DNA from: Pohlia nutans
Taxonomy: Eukaryota > Streptophyta > Bryopsida > Bryales > Mniaceae
Length of the DNA stretch: 64,000 nucleotides
Assembly (NCBI GenBank): GCA_022496805.1
Contig: CM040096.1
Location: 12,215,501 to 12,279,500 of the forward strand
Direction of reading: 5' to 3'
The translations under genes were made by a program, and so were the position numbers. The notes beneath the pieces were generated by a model. It saw only the letters and a list, made by a program, of their open reading frames with translations, did no database searches and was not told the DNA's origin. This document shows, in pieces, positions 35,607 to 47,711 of this stretch; position 1 is the stretch's first letter; each line of letters starts with the position of its first letter.

Positions 35607-36522
35607 TACTCATTAAAGTGCAATATTTTTTTGGTGGTACCACTCATTATGACGAGAGGGGAGACTCCAAAATTTGTATGATGAAATCCATTTTTTTCAA
35701 TAAATAGTTAATTGGTTTTGGGTCAGAATGAAATACACCATGGACTACGACAGTGTAAATTGATCAGAGATTGGCAATTAATGTTCTGGTGTTGTTGTTG
35801 TTGCCCTCTCAGATTGACGAGCCATGAACAATTGTCAAACATCTTGATGCAGGAGTTCTTTCCTGACTGTTACTGGTTATTTACTAGTTGTAGAATCTAC
35901 TTTGGACATTCATGATAGATCAATGGTAGCATCTGCAATTTACGCCCTTTGGTAATCGATGTACAGTACCCTATAATAAGAATTGGTCACTACCCTAAAA
36001 GATGCAGAAACTGAGAGGAAAATTTTTAAATGGTAGTATGTACTCAAAAATGTAAAGTGTAATTTTGAGGAGTTGTAAAGTGTGTTGGATAGATCATTGA
36101 GTCTATTTTCATGGTATATTAAGTTTGCAAAATGAAAGAACCTATTATCATAGGAATAGAGCTTTTTACAGTACTATGTTTACTACCACCTAGTATTAGC
36201 ACATTGGGCATTGATTACAGTCTCCATATGAAAAGGCATACCAGCAATGAGCACGTTTATGGTACTTCTTCCCATACCTGTTGAAGCGTTTCAACGAGTT
36301 CATCCCTATTTCTTAGTAGAGACTCCTTTTGAACATCGTCTTTTAGAATCTTCCAAATGTTCTCAATAGGATTTAAATCAGGTGAATTTTCCAGCCGTTG
36401 AACCTTCTTCATGCCATGTGCATGTCTCCAAGCACTAGATACGACACTACGATGCACTCGAGCTTCGTCTTCCATAAGGATAAGATTATTGGATCATCAT
36501 GCAAAAAGTAAAATGCACTTAA

Positions 36523-37069
36523 CTCCTAGGTGACCGACCAACTATTTTCTGGTCGTAGCCTAAACAACAATGACTACCCATGGTCTGGAAATGACATTTT
36601 TTCGAGTTTTGATTTTTTGTTGAAATTGGGGGTAGAGATCATGTTCTAGTATTGTTTGATGGATTTCCTTTGCAATATTGAGGTTCACTAAGGAATTTTT
36701 CAAAGACAAAGACCTCTATTATCCTAGAGTTATAAATCTTACCATTTCGGGAAAGTGGTGATGTTTTCTCCTTTGAAAATTTTGCCTTTGTAAATTTTAG
36801 AATAGAATGTTTAGTTTTAACCAATTATATCAGATTTCAAATTCTAAAAATAATTTTTTTAATTTTGGTGAATATTAAATGGTAAATCAGTAAATGCTTC
36901 TAAATTCATTAAATGTGTATCTAATTTTTTTTGGAAGTTTAACCACACAGATAATTACTAAACATCACGCTTCTCATTTCCCCTTTTGGATCAAACTTCA
37001 TCAAAGTTGCAAAAGTAACATTTTATAACACATCTAGATTTTGCCCTTACTCCCTCTATCATCTAGGGG
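36523..37069. mobile_element. TTAA-flanked MITE, 547 bp, inside the mariner relic
   Basis: TTAA occurs at 36519-36522 and 37070-37073. Ends are CTCCTAGGTGACCGACC on the left and ATCTAGGGG on the right. The interior resembles 26006-26555. Removal of the element with one TTAA rejoins the flanking transposase sequence. Confidence 0.8.
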
Positions 37070-37516
37070 TTAAACAACCTTCATACACAATGTCGATAAA
37101 ATTGCTAATTGTGCGTCTATGAGGTGGCATTACAATAAGGAGGCGCTTTTGATTCCTTGTGAATTCACCCCAAATTTTGACAGATGTCTAACCGGATTTG
37201 AAAGGAGCCAAGCAATCCAGGAAGTAGCGCTCATTTGGTCATCTCCAAACTGTCACCTGTTGCAAGTGCTTTCTAATCTCAAAGCTTGACTCATTTGTCC
37301 ACATGATGTTACGCAATCGGATTTAGTCCAATTTTGATAAGCTTTTGCAAATGCTAACCTATCTGTCGTATGCTTCAAACTAAATATGGTTTTTTTAGCA
37401 ACAACACGATTGCAAAATCCAAAGCTCTTTACAACCTTCCTCAATGTATTAGCGTACACTCTCACACTCATTTGTTCTACCAATCTAGCAAGTGGAATTC
37501 CTCTGTTTGATGTTAA

Positions 37517-38213
37517 CCCCTAAACGCCGCCGAGACCAAAAATGGCTTATGAATGAAGTCGACTGTTCAATTTCAACTGATGTGTGGATGATTTCCATCC
37601 AATTCTTTATGTGAAGGGCTTTGCTTGGTGATGCCACCCCTTCAAGTTAAATTCAAATCATTCAAGCTATTTTTAGATTCTACATGGGGTCCCAACTACA
37701 AAAAGAGTCATAAAAACGGTTCACCGTGTAGTGTATTTTGAATTTAGGCCATGAAAATGAGTTCCATTGCATTTGAGCTTAACTAACAAAATGAAGCTTG
37801 CCAAGTCTAGTTTCTACTCCACTTTGAATTTTTGGAAAAAATTGAAAATTGAATGTTTTATTGTAGTTACAAGTTTGGTAGGTATCACCAATGTGTAGCA
37901 AAATTTCTAAATTTAGATACACATGATTTTCATCAACTAAACTTTTCTTCATTGTAATTTACACTTTAGGTAAAAAAAAATCGGAATTTTAAAGTACATT
38001 TTGTAGTTGATATAGATTTTCGTTACAATCACTTCATAAAACCATAGTAATTTCAAATTTTCACCAAAATTTATGAAAAATTTATGATTTGTAGTAGACA
38101 TGTGACTTCATCTACTAAAAATATAAATTTGAATTCTCGTATTATTTTTAGTAGCAAAATTGAGTGTGACAGATAAAACATGATTCCTTGGTCATAGGCC
38201 CAACCTTTAGGGG
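37517..38213. mobile_element. TTAA-flanked MITE, 697 bp, inside the mariner relic
   Basis: TTAA occurs at 37513-37516 and 38214-38217. Ends are CCCCTAAACGCCGCC and CAACCTTTAGGGG. Removal with one TTAA restores an uninterrupted transposase frame across the site. A truncated relative in inverse is at 59708-59970. Confidence 0.85.
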
Positions 38214-38429
38214 TTAAGGTAGAGGGTACTCTTTGCACGTTTCCAGACTCCAGAGTCATATCATATGTAGGACTCTGATGTTTGGGAGATCAGGTAACAG
38301 TGGTAGATGAAATCAAGCAACGAACGGTTTAGGTTTCTTTATATTCTACGATGCAAGTTATCTTGAAGTTTATTGGAGATTTTTGTTCTTTTGCTCTAAG
38401 CCTTGGCGACGTCTCTCTTAAACCCCTAA

Positions 38430-38918
38430 GAGCATGCCCAGCAGTGAGAGGGAAAACCCTCATCCCAACGTCATCTGATTTGGGATTCAATGAGAATTGG
38501 AGGGGGCAGCCAACATGCTAACCCAGCAGCAAGCTTATTTTCTCAAACCAAAGATGTTGGCAAATATTGGAAAACCCCAAAAAAGGAGCGCATGTGTAAG
38601 ATCCACTGCATGAGGGAGTATAATAACAAGTTACTGTAGTTAATTAATTATTGCAACGCCATGTGTCACATGCTCATTCCGTGCTAGTCCCTCCCCATGT
38701 TATGTTTGTCCCCTTGCTTCATTGGTTCCCATGCTTAGCGTCAGAAAATCAAAGCCGCCAAGAGAGGAGTATATGGCGTCATGAACTCAAATAAAGCCAC
38801 CACCAAGCTATCTTAGTGTTTGAAGGATGCTTTCCTACTGCTACTGGGGTCATGTTTACCCCAAACCACTACTAAATTGGCGTTTGACTGGTACTTTTCT
38901 TTGCTGCTGGGCATGCTC
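38430..38918. mobile_element. PIF/Harbinger-like MITE, 489 bp
   Basis: TAA occurs at 38427-38429 and 38919-38921. Ends are GAGCATGCCCAGCAGTGAG and GCTGCTGGGCATGCTC. It is an inverted relative of 29141-29640. Just after it, GTTTAGGGTTTAGGG at 38958-38972 is a two-unit telomere-like motif. Confidence 0.75.
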
Positions 38919-38959
38919 TAAGGTCTCCAGTTTCCTTGCAGACGGGCTTTCCTATGTTT

Positions 38960-40590
38960 AGGGTTTAGGGTAATTTCTTCAAGACTTTTGACGGAAGGTG
39001 CAGATGCTGTAGTCATGGTGATAGTCAAGCAGATTGGAGAGGACGGGCAACTAAGCATCTGTCTATGTAGTGTTTTGACGAGGATCTAGAAGAGGGTTGT
39101 GGTAATTTGCTTAAGGCGTTCCAAAAATTGCTAGATTCTCTTCCAAACTTTGTCCCTGCAAATATTGAAGGCATTTGCAATGAGACGGGAATTACACAAA
39201 ACAGGTGGTAATAATAATCATAGTGGGTGCTTGTGACCTCTTTTTTGAATTCTTGTTGCTAATATATTAGTATCTTTTTCACCACTTGTAAGTCTTGCTA
39301 TTTTGAGCTGCAAGGATGCATACAACATGAGTACTACATGGACGCTAATTTTTTTGCACTAATTTCACAAACATATTCTAGGAAAAAAACATCACTGGAC
39401 AAAGGGTGGTAATAATTTGTCTAGGCATGATCTCCGTCTGGTAAATGGCATGTGCCAGGACCTACTGCCGTTTTATTTCTTCAGAGTGGAAGATGTGTAT
39501 TTCCAGTTTTCTTGTCCTCCTTCCCATCCTTCTCATTTGAAGATCCACCTACAACCCAGGGAAGAAAAAAAACAAAGTGACACCATAGTACATGAGCTCC
39601 AGTCAGCAACAATTTTTGGCAAGCTAAGGAGAACAAGTGGGAAGAGCAACTTAGAACGATCTACACTCGGAACAACATTGGGATGTCCTCAATAAAACGT
39701 CGTTACAACGACATACTAATATCGTTGTAAGACATACTAAAGTTGTACAAATTGGAATGACATACTAATCCTACTGCATTCTATACAGATCGATGTCGGT
39801 AATTGTAGTGTCTTTCTAAGCAACTACTCCCCTCAGCATTCACAATAAAGAGAGCCAAAGGTGTCTAAAAAAGATTAACTCAAAGAAATTTCAAAGTATG
39901 TCAACATGTTTTCATTAAAACCGGTGTAGAATTATCGTTGAACTTAAGAAGATTTCAAAGTATGTCAAAACTTCAACATGTTCTCTGATGAAAAAGTTGA
40001 AATTGTCAAGATAGTTTTTTAATCTGCACTAGAATAATGGATTGTTAGGAATTACCTCGGAAGTATTCAATGAACTTCTGCGCAAAGCCCTTCCTGGTGT
40101 TTCCAGTGTCGGAGGTTTTGACTCCATCCTCGTTTTCGCCAGTGTCGGCCGGGGTTTGGACTCCACCCTTGACAACAAACTTTTTGCCAGTGTCACGTTT
40201 CAATTCTTCCCAATAATAGATCTCCCCGTCGGCGACAGTCTCTTCAAGCAAGATGGTGACTTCCTTGAACTCCTGACAATCATCGGAACTGAGAACAACG
40301 GCGTTGGGATCATCGGGCTTCTCGGCACACCAGTACTCACGATACGTGGCGTTGGCGTCCACGCTGATCTTGTACGAGTTCGTGTTATGCATCTCTTTCA
40401 AAGTCCTTTTCACTCCCGCAGTCCCTTCTTTCAGAATGAGCAGTCTCCCAGTACCATTGATTACCTTGGTCGTCTTCGTACTTATTAATTGGTGGTCAAT
40501 TCCACGCTGCAATGACCCACTTGTCACAGAGGATTACAAAGTAGGACAGGATAAACAGCACCGTAAAAATAATCAGAGCCAGAATCGCGG
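38960..40590. repeat. Arm 1 of a 1.5-kb inverted segmental duplication
   Basis: It matches 60065-61495 in inverse over its length. Shared words include AGATTGGAGAGGACGGGCAACT, the block with GTGCCAGGACCTACTGCCG, AAACGTCGTTACAACGAC and the exon with CTGTGACAAGTGGGTCATTG. The arms are diverged by substitutions and small indels. Centre-to-centre distance is about 21 kb. Confidence 0.85.
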
Positions 40591-41451
40591 AGATCCACTC
40601 CCACAAGAAACCTGGATCCGGATATTCCTTGTCGTTCTTAGCGTGGATTTTGAAGCTGAATTTCTTCGGACCGGTTCGTAGTAGGAGATTGGCTCTACTG
40701 ACTAGCTCCTGAATGTCATTACACGATGGTTAGCTGCAGTTTCACTACTCAAAAGCGTGCATCCAAGAAAGTGGAACACAGTTTCAACATTGACGAACTA
40801 GTTTCTACCTAATGATAACGTTCACTACCATCGAAGCTTAAACAACACCAGGAATTTAAACTAAGTGAAGCAAAGTTTAAAGATGACGTTTAAACTGGCG
40901 TCCCAGGTAAGCTGATAAACAGAAGTGCACCAGTGAAAGATTAGTAAGAGCAGGTGGGATGGAATAAAGAATGATCGATCACGTACTGATTTGGCTTTCT
41001 GTTCTGTGTTGATGGTACGGTCCAATTTCTTGAGTTCCTGAAACAGGCGAACAACGCCGACGATGGTGACAAGGGTACCAAAGCATGTCAGAACAAGGGG
41101 GAACCAGATTTTGCCGCACAACGGTTTGCCAGTGCCGGCAGTTTGTGTCATCTGCGTCACTGCCGTGAGCAAGACGCCTTGAAACACCGCGTACCAGCCG
41201 ATGATGTTGTGGATCTGGGTGTGCAAGTCTTGGCTCTTGCCCTCTCTCCGCGACGCTCGCTTGTCCAATTCTTCCTCTTTTCGTTGCCACTGTTCGAAGG
41301 CTAAGTTGTGCGGCGCAGACTGTCGGACATCCCACAAGTTCTCTATCTCCGTGTACGCATCCACTTTTCTGTCATGCTCCGCTATGCCTTCAGCAAAGTC
41401 TGCAACCACTGCGGCTTGGATCTTGTCACAACAGCAACAACGACGTGCCAT
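39530..41451 (-). CDS. Unrecognised Cys-rich membrane protein gene
   Basis: Exon 1, 40987-41451, encodes MARRCCCCDKIQAAVV, a charged region (EEELDKRASRREGKSQDL) and two membrane segments (IIGWYAVFQGVLLTAV and IWFPLVLTCFGTLVTIVGVV). Exon 2 starts at 40708 and encodes PDPGFLWEWI and a third hydrophobic span (ILALIIFTVLFILSYFVIL), then meets TGA at 40496-40498. Beyond an AG at the same place a long clean frame continues as STKTTKVINGTGRLL, then NATYREYWCAEKPDDPNA, to FIEYFRG with a donor near 40055. A Glu/Lys-rich last exon near 39530-39560 is suggested by the paralogue. The Cys cluster after MARR could be acylated (inference). The second copy at 60 kb keeps the same layout. I do not recognise the family; similar proteins may exist in mosses or lycophytes. 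How exon 2 joins the downstream frame is unclear. An in-frame ATG at 41469 is an alternative start. Confidence 0.6.
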
Positions 41452-41513
41452 ACTATGAGCATGGCACACTGCAATGAACTGCCCTCACAACACCGCACAG
41501 TTTAAATTCCTAA

Positions 41514-41951
41514 GAGCATCTCCACCGGTACTCGCCATATGGCCCCGCCAAACGCTTTCACGCCAAATGAGGCCAGATCGTCCCTCACCGAGACTCGCCA
41601 AACAGTCGGTGGCGTCGCGGCCGCGTCAAATTTCTCTCTCCGCTCGCCATCGTTCGGGGTTCCCTTTGATTTTGAGCGCGCCCCTTCTGCGGTTTTACTT
41701 GGGAAGATTGTGTCTATTTTGGAGCCGCGGATTATTTTGGAGCCGTGGCCGGAGCCTCCACCGTGAGCTGGCGTCTTGCTGATGGCTGGCAATTTCCTCG
41801 CATGCCCAGAGGTTTCCTTTTGCTGGCTGGAGATTCCCTGCTTCGCGTGGCCCGGTGAGGCAGCGAAATTATGAAGAGTTACTGTTCATTCCTGGAGCCC
41901 TCCAAATCTCGTTTGGCGAGCCAGTAATGGCGAGTACCGGTGGAGATGCTC
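41514..41951. mobile_element. PIF/Harbinger-like MITE, GC-rich interior
   Basis: TAA occurs at 41511-41513 and 41952-41954. Ends are GAGCATCTCCACCGGTACTC and GAGTACCGGTGGAGATGCTC, an exact inverted repeat. The interior is GC-rich (GGTGGCGTCGCGGCCGCG), and the open frames in it look accidental. It lies just upstream of the membrane protein gene start. Confidence 0.85.
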
Positions 41952-42125
41952 TAAGACCGTGACAGCATAGGTCGCGCCGAAGGCGGATTCGCGAGCCCAC
42001 CTCCCCGCAGGCTCATGGCCCATTCTCTGCGATCCCGAAATGGAGGAAGGTAAAACCGAGAATCCAAAAAATATATTAAAAGCCCTGTCACTTCTTGCTG
42101 TAACTATTATTCAAGCACTATGTAA

Positions 42126-42520
42126 GAGCATCTCCACCCTGCCGTGCCAAAGGCGGCCTCCAAAATATCTCGCACGGCCTTCCTCCTTTTCTTCTCCCAC
42201 CGTAGCCTTGATAAATGTGCAAGACGTCCAGGCCTCTTAGAATTTCGTTACGGGCTCTTCATTGTTGAGGGTGACTACAAAATTTTGAGGCGCCTGTATT
42301 GCGGGCATTTCTTTTTCTATCATGATCCAAAAGCTAAACAAAGCAAGAGTTAAATGAAGCAAGAGAATAAAATATAGATTTCTCTATTTTCGGCAATGAT
42401 GGTGGGTCTTGAGCTTCACGTGGGTGGGGGACAGACACGGCCAAATCCTTTTTGCCTTTCCATGAGCCCTTTAAACTGTTTTAGACGCGGCAGATTACCT
42501 ACGGTAGGGTGGAGATGCTC
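42126..42520. mobile_element. PIF/Harbinger-like MITE, 395 bp
   Basis: TAA occurs at 42123-42125 and 42521-42523. Ends are GAGCATCTCCACCCTGCCGT and, inverted, ACGGTAGGGTGGAGATGCTC. The flanks match the uninterrupted repeat at about 30100-30250, which serves as an approximate empty site. Confidence 0.85.
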
Positions 42521-42523
42521 TAA

Positions 42524-43882
42524 GTGCCCCAAGTAGAGCCATGCTCATTTTTTGCGTTGCGTTCCTTTTTGTCATGTGTTAGAGTAATTTCTAATTGGGA
42601 ATTTTGTATTTTTTGGTTGACAACAACTTCCCTCAAAGTTACCTGACGTATGCATGTGGTAGCATTGGTGTAACTATGTGAATGGGCCATCAGAAACCCT
42701 GACTCTAAATCCCCCCTTGACGTTAATGCAAGAGGATAAAACATGCCCCCTATTTTGTGCATGTAGGGACCCACCTTAAAAAAAATAACCCCCTCCTCCA
42801 AGGGTTCCAAATTCTCGAGGGAGTCCTCTTGGACAACATAACATTCCGTAGCATGCATTGTCGCTGCTTTGGCTCTACAGTAGATGGTGTGGAATATTCC
42901 ACACCCAAGAGTACTTCATTAGTAGCTAAGTGGACAAGTGGAGGCTCAAGGTGATTAGCAAAGTGCATGAAGGAAAGGCGGTGGACATGAAGACTATTGA
43001 ATGTCACGAATTTGAGGCCGTAGGTGTCAAATTTGCAAAACAAATTGCCAAAAAAAGATCCTAGGATGCCCAAAATGAAAATTTCAAAAAATGGGGCCCA
43101 TGGGTGAATAGTGCTTACATTAACCTCGAGGGGGATTTTGGGTCTCCTTCCATGCAGAGTCGGGTTGGTCCTTGAATCTTACTCTCCACCGATAAAAATA
43201 GCACAAGGCACTTCCATGCATACTTCCGTAGAGCAATTCAGTAGATAAAATTAGAAATTTTCCACAAAGCAACCAATCACATAGCCCACCGAGCATGAAT
43301 GAAGTGGGTGACTTTGCAATTCCGTTTTCAACGCTCACCGAGCATGGGTGGAAGTTGGGACCTCAGTTTTGGTCCTTTTGCTGTATCCACTGGCCCGATG
43401 CCGTCACATGGAAACCCGCCCTTCGAGTCGGGGATTCAGAAAGGGTGGTGGCAAACAGGCGATGCTCTCAAAATATTCTGAACTGTGGGGGAAGGCTCCA
43501 TGCAAAGATTCGTCGGGGAATAGACCTAAATCATCAATATTACAAATCAATGAAGACGGGACCAGGCGACAACTAAAAATGGATGTCTGTACAGCCTGAA
43601 TCAGAAGCTAAATAAGTTACCTGTGAGGCCAAAACCAATCTTACTGTACAACAACCTCAATGTGCTCTATTGTTTCTCATTACCACATTTGTACAGGAAA
43701 TTCTTTCACCATCTTCTGCACAACTAAAAATTCTGAAAATTTTACAACATGTTTTGTAGTTCTTGTAAGGCTGTCAAAAAATTTGGCTCCATAAAACACG
43801 TTATGCTATAGTAAACGCTACATGTATGCGAATGTTCTTCCCTGTATGCGCACCATATGAACAAGGGCAACCTCCTTTAGGG
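42524..43882. other. Repeat mosaic with no recognised gene
   Basis: 42690-42800 and 43010-43140 resemble the outer parts of the 24592 element (CCCCCTATTTT, GGGCCCACCTTAAAAA-like, AACCCCCTCCTCCAA). 42835-43005 is the inverse relative of 30710-31320. Open frames at 43295-43600 match nothing I know. A GGGG-TTAA end at 43880-43887 is the right end of a further TTAA-type element whose left end is unclear. Confidence 0.45.
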
Positions 43883-43894
43883 GTTAACCCTTAA

Positions 43895-44464
43895 CCCCTA
43901 ACCGCCTAGCCATGCATATTTTGCATGATGTATAGATTTGAAATTCGTTTTCTCATTCATCATGCACTTTTTGTAGTGTGGATTTTTTACTCAAACTTTT
44001 ATGGGAAGTTAGCTTCATGCATGTGTGATCCAATTAAAAAGAAGATGATCTGTGAAATTTTAATGCCTAATTTCATATTGTAGTGTTCCACCCAAAATTT
44101 CGAAGATTTTAGTCTAAAAGTGCTCTTGAAAAAGTCAACTACTAAAAATAAGCAACCAAAAAATCTGCAAAAATCACTACACTTAGAGTATTACAATTCA
44201 ACCCATCACAAAAAATTTCATTCTTAGATTGTCAATATCTTATTCGTAATCAAATTTCAAAAGAGATTTAAAGTTTAAGTTTTAAATTTTATAGAAAAAT
44301 ATTGGTGATAGCAATCGCAGATAGAATCTAAAATAGATAGAATCTAAAATTCATAATGTACAACTTTTATTCATTCATCAAGTTGAAAATATCCCTCTTA
44401 GTTGCATTTTATAATGCATCTTTGGAAAACTGCCAAATTTGGAGAGGGTGAGAACGTTTAGGGG
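43895..44464. mobile_element. TTAA-flanked MITE, 570-bp subfamily copy 1
   Basis: TTAA occurs at 43891-43894 and 44465-44468. Ends are CCCCTAACCGCC and GAACGTTTAGGGG. It is nearly identical in layout to 48286-48853 and related in inverse to 11740-12260. Confidence 0.85.
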
Positions 44465-44746
44465 TTAAGCGTCCACACTAAAATCACATGGTCAAACCTC
44501 ATCAATTTCTCACATTTAAAAATATATTATATTATTATGGTATTTTTCTCATATAAGATATTGTTAAACCAATTTACCCTGATTTTTTCATAAATATTTA
44601 AACAAAAATAAATTTTATAAGATTTTTCAAAGTTTTTTCTCGTAAAAATCTTAGTAATTACAAAAATGCTTTGAATGGTATGAAAGTTTTAAGGAAAATA
44701 TAAATAATAGTGATGAACAACAAGGTGTATGTGGCTTGTTTCTTAA

Positions 44747-45104
44747 CCCTTAAACGTCAAGAGGCCCTGGACAGCCCGGAAGGCATCTAAATTTTCGGAG
44801 GGAAAAAAAAAAAAAAAACGAAAAAACGAAAAAAAATGCATTAACGGCTCTGCTAGGCACTGCTGGCCAGCACTGTAGCATTGCAGCACCTCAGTTGCCC
44901 CAACCTCAAAACCTGTTCAATTTGATAACTTTGATTGTTTACCAATGATTCCACAATCTCTCAAATGAGGCGCAAATTTGGAATCTAGATCGCTTTTTCA
45001 GTAGCTTTCCAACGCACCAATCCATTTCAAATTCAATTGAGAAAATCCATTGTTTTCTTCATTATTATCTTTTGAATAAGCCCATGGGGCTTACCTTGAT
45101 GCAT
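44747..45104. mobile_element. Right-truncated relative of the 30803 TTAA element
   Basis: TTAA at 44743-44746 is followed by CCCTTAAACGTCAAGAGGCC. The interior matches 30803-31200 (TCAAATGAGGCGCAAATTT, GTAGCTTTCCAACGCACCAA) but the right end decays at about 45104 (GGGGCTTACCTTGATG). Confidence 0.7.
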
Positions 45105-47222
45105 ACTAGATTGATGAAAAAGAGAGGCTTAATTTAGCAAATATGCTTGTTTTAGTAAATTGTACATTCCAATGAAATTGAAAAGAGAATTGGTGGAGAG
45201 GGAGGGGAGGGAGTTGGGCAGCTTGAGACCTTGATGCATACTAGACCTGGCAACAATGCTTTAACAATTTATTTTTTTCTTTTTATTTTTTATTTTTTCA
45301 TTTTTATTAATTTTATTTTTTAATCCAAAATTGCATAACTCACTACAAAGCCGAAGTCTCATTGAATTTTTAATTTTTTTTTTGGAGTGACACTGTTCAC
45401 TCCATTATCTCATTGACAATGAAGTGGCACTATTCATAGAAGATTTGAGGAATTCTCATTGGTTATTCACGTTACGCAAGGGGCGAGTATTGAGGGGCAG
45501 TTCTCTAAAAAAACTATGATTCGTTTGGGCTACCCATCCAAGACCCTCTTGACATAAAAAATGTTAACCTTACATAAAAAAGAAATTCAATATAAAACTT
45601 TTTCAGCAGAGTATATTGGAATTGTGGGGTTTTGAGCTTTAAAGTGCTGTAAAATACACAATTTTAACAATTTTGAAAAATGGTAAATTGGACTAGAAAG
45701 TAGAAGATAGCCTCCACACTTTCTTAGTTGGAACCATTTTCATTTGAAATTAAGAACTAGGTGGAAACCAGCGTTTGCCTCAAAAGCGACCAAATATGAC
45801 CCCACGAGGCTCCTTGCATGCTTAAGGGTCAAGAGCATCTACACTAGCACTCTTAATACCACTCTGGCTATAGAAAAATGGATGAGATTGGGTTGGTGAA
45901 CAATTTATTTGGCCCGTGACACTAGATAATCCACTAAAAATCAGGGCCCTCAAAATCACTCTTGCTAGTGTATCTCCTCTTCTTAATTGCAATTCATAAT
46001 TGCACAATCCATGCGTGGTGACTTGAGTGGCTCACTTACTATTTTTATTTTAATGAGCCTAATTCAGTGATGTTGGTGGGAAACTACATGCTGAGGTCTG
46101 ACTTTTCGGATGACCTTCAGAGTGCAATACCATAACATTCAGTAGCCTCTGTGACTGCTGCCTTCCCCCAACATAATGATGTGGAATATCCCACATCATT
46201 TCATCCCCCCAATGAAATGATGTAGAATATTCTACATCACATCAATAGCTATGGGGGTAGGTGGCATTAGGCAAGAGCAATCAACCATGGTGAACAGTAA
46301 TCGAAAGCACTCCTTAATCACAATTCAACAGTGTTCTATAATCATTTATTTGATTCCATAGCCCATTCAATTACAAATCACTGGTCACTCCATAAATAAA
46401 GGTAGATGAAACAAAAGGCACCCTTCTCGAAGGCTACTGAATGTTATGCCAGAGTGCTAAGGTCGAGGCACCTAAAACCGATCAGTTAAGACATTCACTA
46501 TATATGGGATAGATGAATCAATATTTTAAGTATTTTCCTCTTTTAGCAATAAGAAATTAAGAAGTTTTCATATTTAATTTAATTTTTTTGATAATTATTT
46601 GAATAAGTACAAATTTTCAAAGTGAAAGTCATAGGTTTACCTAAAACCGATCACATGCTCTAGTGTACAAATGAGGTACATCTTCCCTTTGAAAATCTAG
46701 AAATTAGGCAAGAATGTAGGGTGGTTGGTTTTGGGTAAGTGGTTGGTAATAGGGCAATCAAACCTTAGTGGAGATGCTTTGATAAAGAATTAAAGATTCA
46801 GTGTTATAAAACTTGTAGTTCAGTTTTCTAATACTTGGTCAATGCACGGACTGTACAAATGAGCGTTTTTTTTCTGGCGACAAAAAGTTGCTGGCAGCTC
46901 CTTTGCAGCTGCTTCCAAGCATCTACCGGCAACTTTTTGTCGCCAGCAAGGACTGTATAAATGTGGCTGCCTTCGCTGTACCATTGGCGCTCATTACCAT
47001 CAGGCTATGGCTCGGCATAGCATGGACGGATGGCCCTTGATCTTGGTGGTAACTTCTAAGATTTAAGGGTCGCGATTTGTCGGAGACCATTGAGCTAGCT
47101 GTACTGAGTGGACACTTGCAGTGATTTTTTATTAAAAAAATTCAATATGTTTAGGTATACTAAAATTCTGATTTATTAAAGAAATTCATAAAGTCATCAA
47201 AACTCTGGATTCTGGAGTTGTG
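45105..47222. other. Intergenic stretch with small hairpins
   Basis: No gene is seen. A degenerate GAGCATCT-type element spans about 45834-45974. Another 42.9-kb-type repeat (GGAATATTCTACATCA-like) lies at 46180-46240. A perfect-stem hairpin at 46874-46946 (CTGGCGACAAAAAGTTGC and inverse) looks like a short MITE. Confidence 0.45.
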
Positions 47223-47225
47223 TTA

Positions 47226-47708
47226 GAGCATCCTCAATGGCGGGATTGTAACCATGCATTGTAACTGCAAGACGAGGGTATAGTGGCGGGCTCTTGATTT
47301 TGGAGGGGTAGATGTCGGCAACTGCGCCTCAATGTCAGTCCGTCACCGTTTTTCAGAAGTCCTTCACCACCTTGGACTATACCCATTCACATTGGGACTT
47401 TGCTAAGTTGGCACCGGTTGACTCGGACATGAGCAAGGGAATATTTGAAAGAAAGATGGGTAGACAACACAGGGACTTGTGTTGACGCCTCCAATAATGA
47501 CAACCACCTTGAATTCAATTCAATAAAAGCACTTTGATTAGGAATCAAGGGGAAGTAGAGGACATATGAAATTCGGCTAAAACTGAAGGTCTATTGAAAT
47601 TGACAGGGATCTTGACGGTAGCATTGGGTTGAAAAATACTTAATTCATTGCTATTGGCCAATAAGCTACTATTGAAGGGCCAATATGACAAACCAATTGA
47701 GGATGCTC
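47226..47708. mobile_element. PIF/Harbinger-like MITE, 483 bp
   Basis: TTA occurs at 47223-47225 and 47709-47711. Ends are GAGCATCCTCAATGG and, inverted, CCAATTGAGGATGCTC. No coding content. Confidence 0.75.
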
Positions 47709-47711
47709 TTA

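Larger units (their letters stand above)
36257..38261 (-). pseudogene. Dead Tc1/mariner transposase split by two TTAA-type MITEs
   Basis: Minus-strand fragments in order: 38261-38218 (LESGNVQRVPSTL), a MITE, 37512-37253 (NRGIPLARLVEQMSVRVYAN, then TIFSLKHTTDRLAFAKAYQN), about 37250-37074, a second MITE, and 36522-36257. The last holds DEARVHRS and NSPDLNPIENIW, the D and E part of the Tc1/mariner DDE triad. The first catalytic position, expected as D in a W-[ST]-D-E-S-S-F motif, reads WTNESSF near 37295, so D is changed to N. A one-base deletion near 37313 breaks the frame before it, and another shift lies near 36490. The product would cut and paste DNA at TA sites in a live element; this copy cannot. 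No inverted terminal repeats of its own were found. Confidence 0.8.

Noticed and set aside
39417..39695. Plus-strand 92-residue frame in arm 1 of the duplication
   Set aside because: It is antisense to the inferred last exon of the membrane protein gene and is broken in arm 2.
41201..41792. Plus-strand frames around 41.2-41.8 kb
   Set aside because: The first part is antisense to exon 1 of the membrane protein gene, and the rest lies in the GC-rich Harbinger-like MITE.
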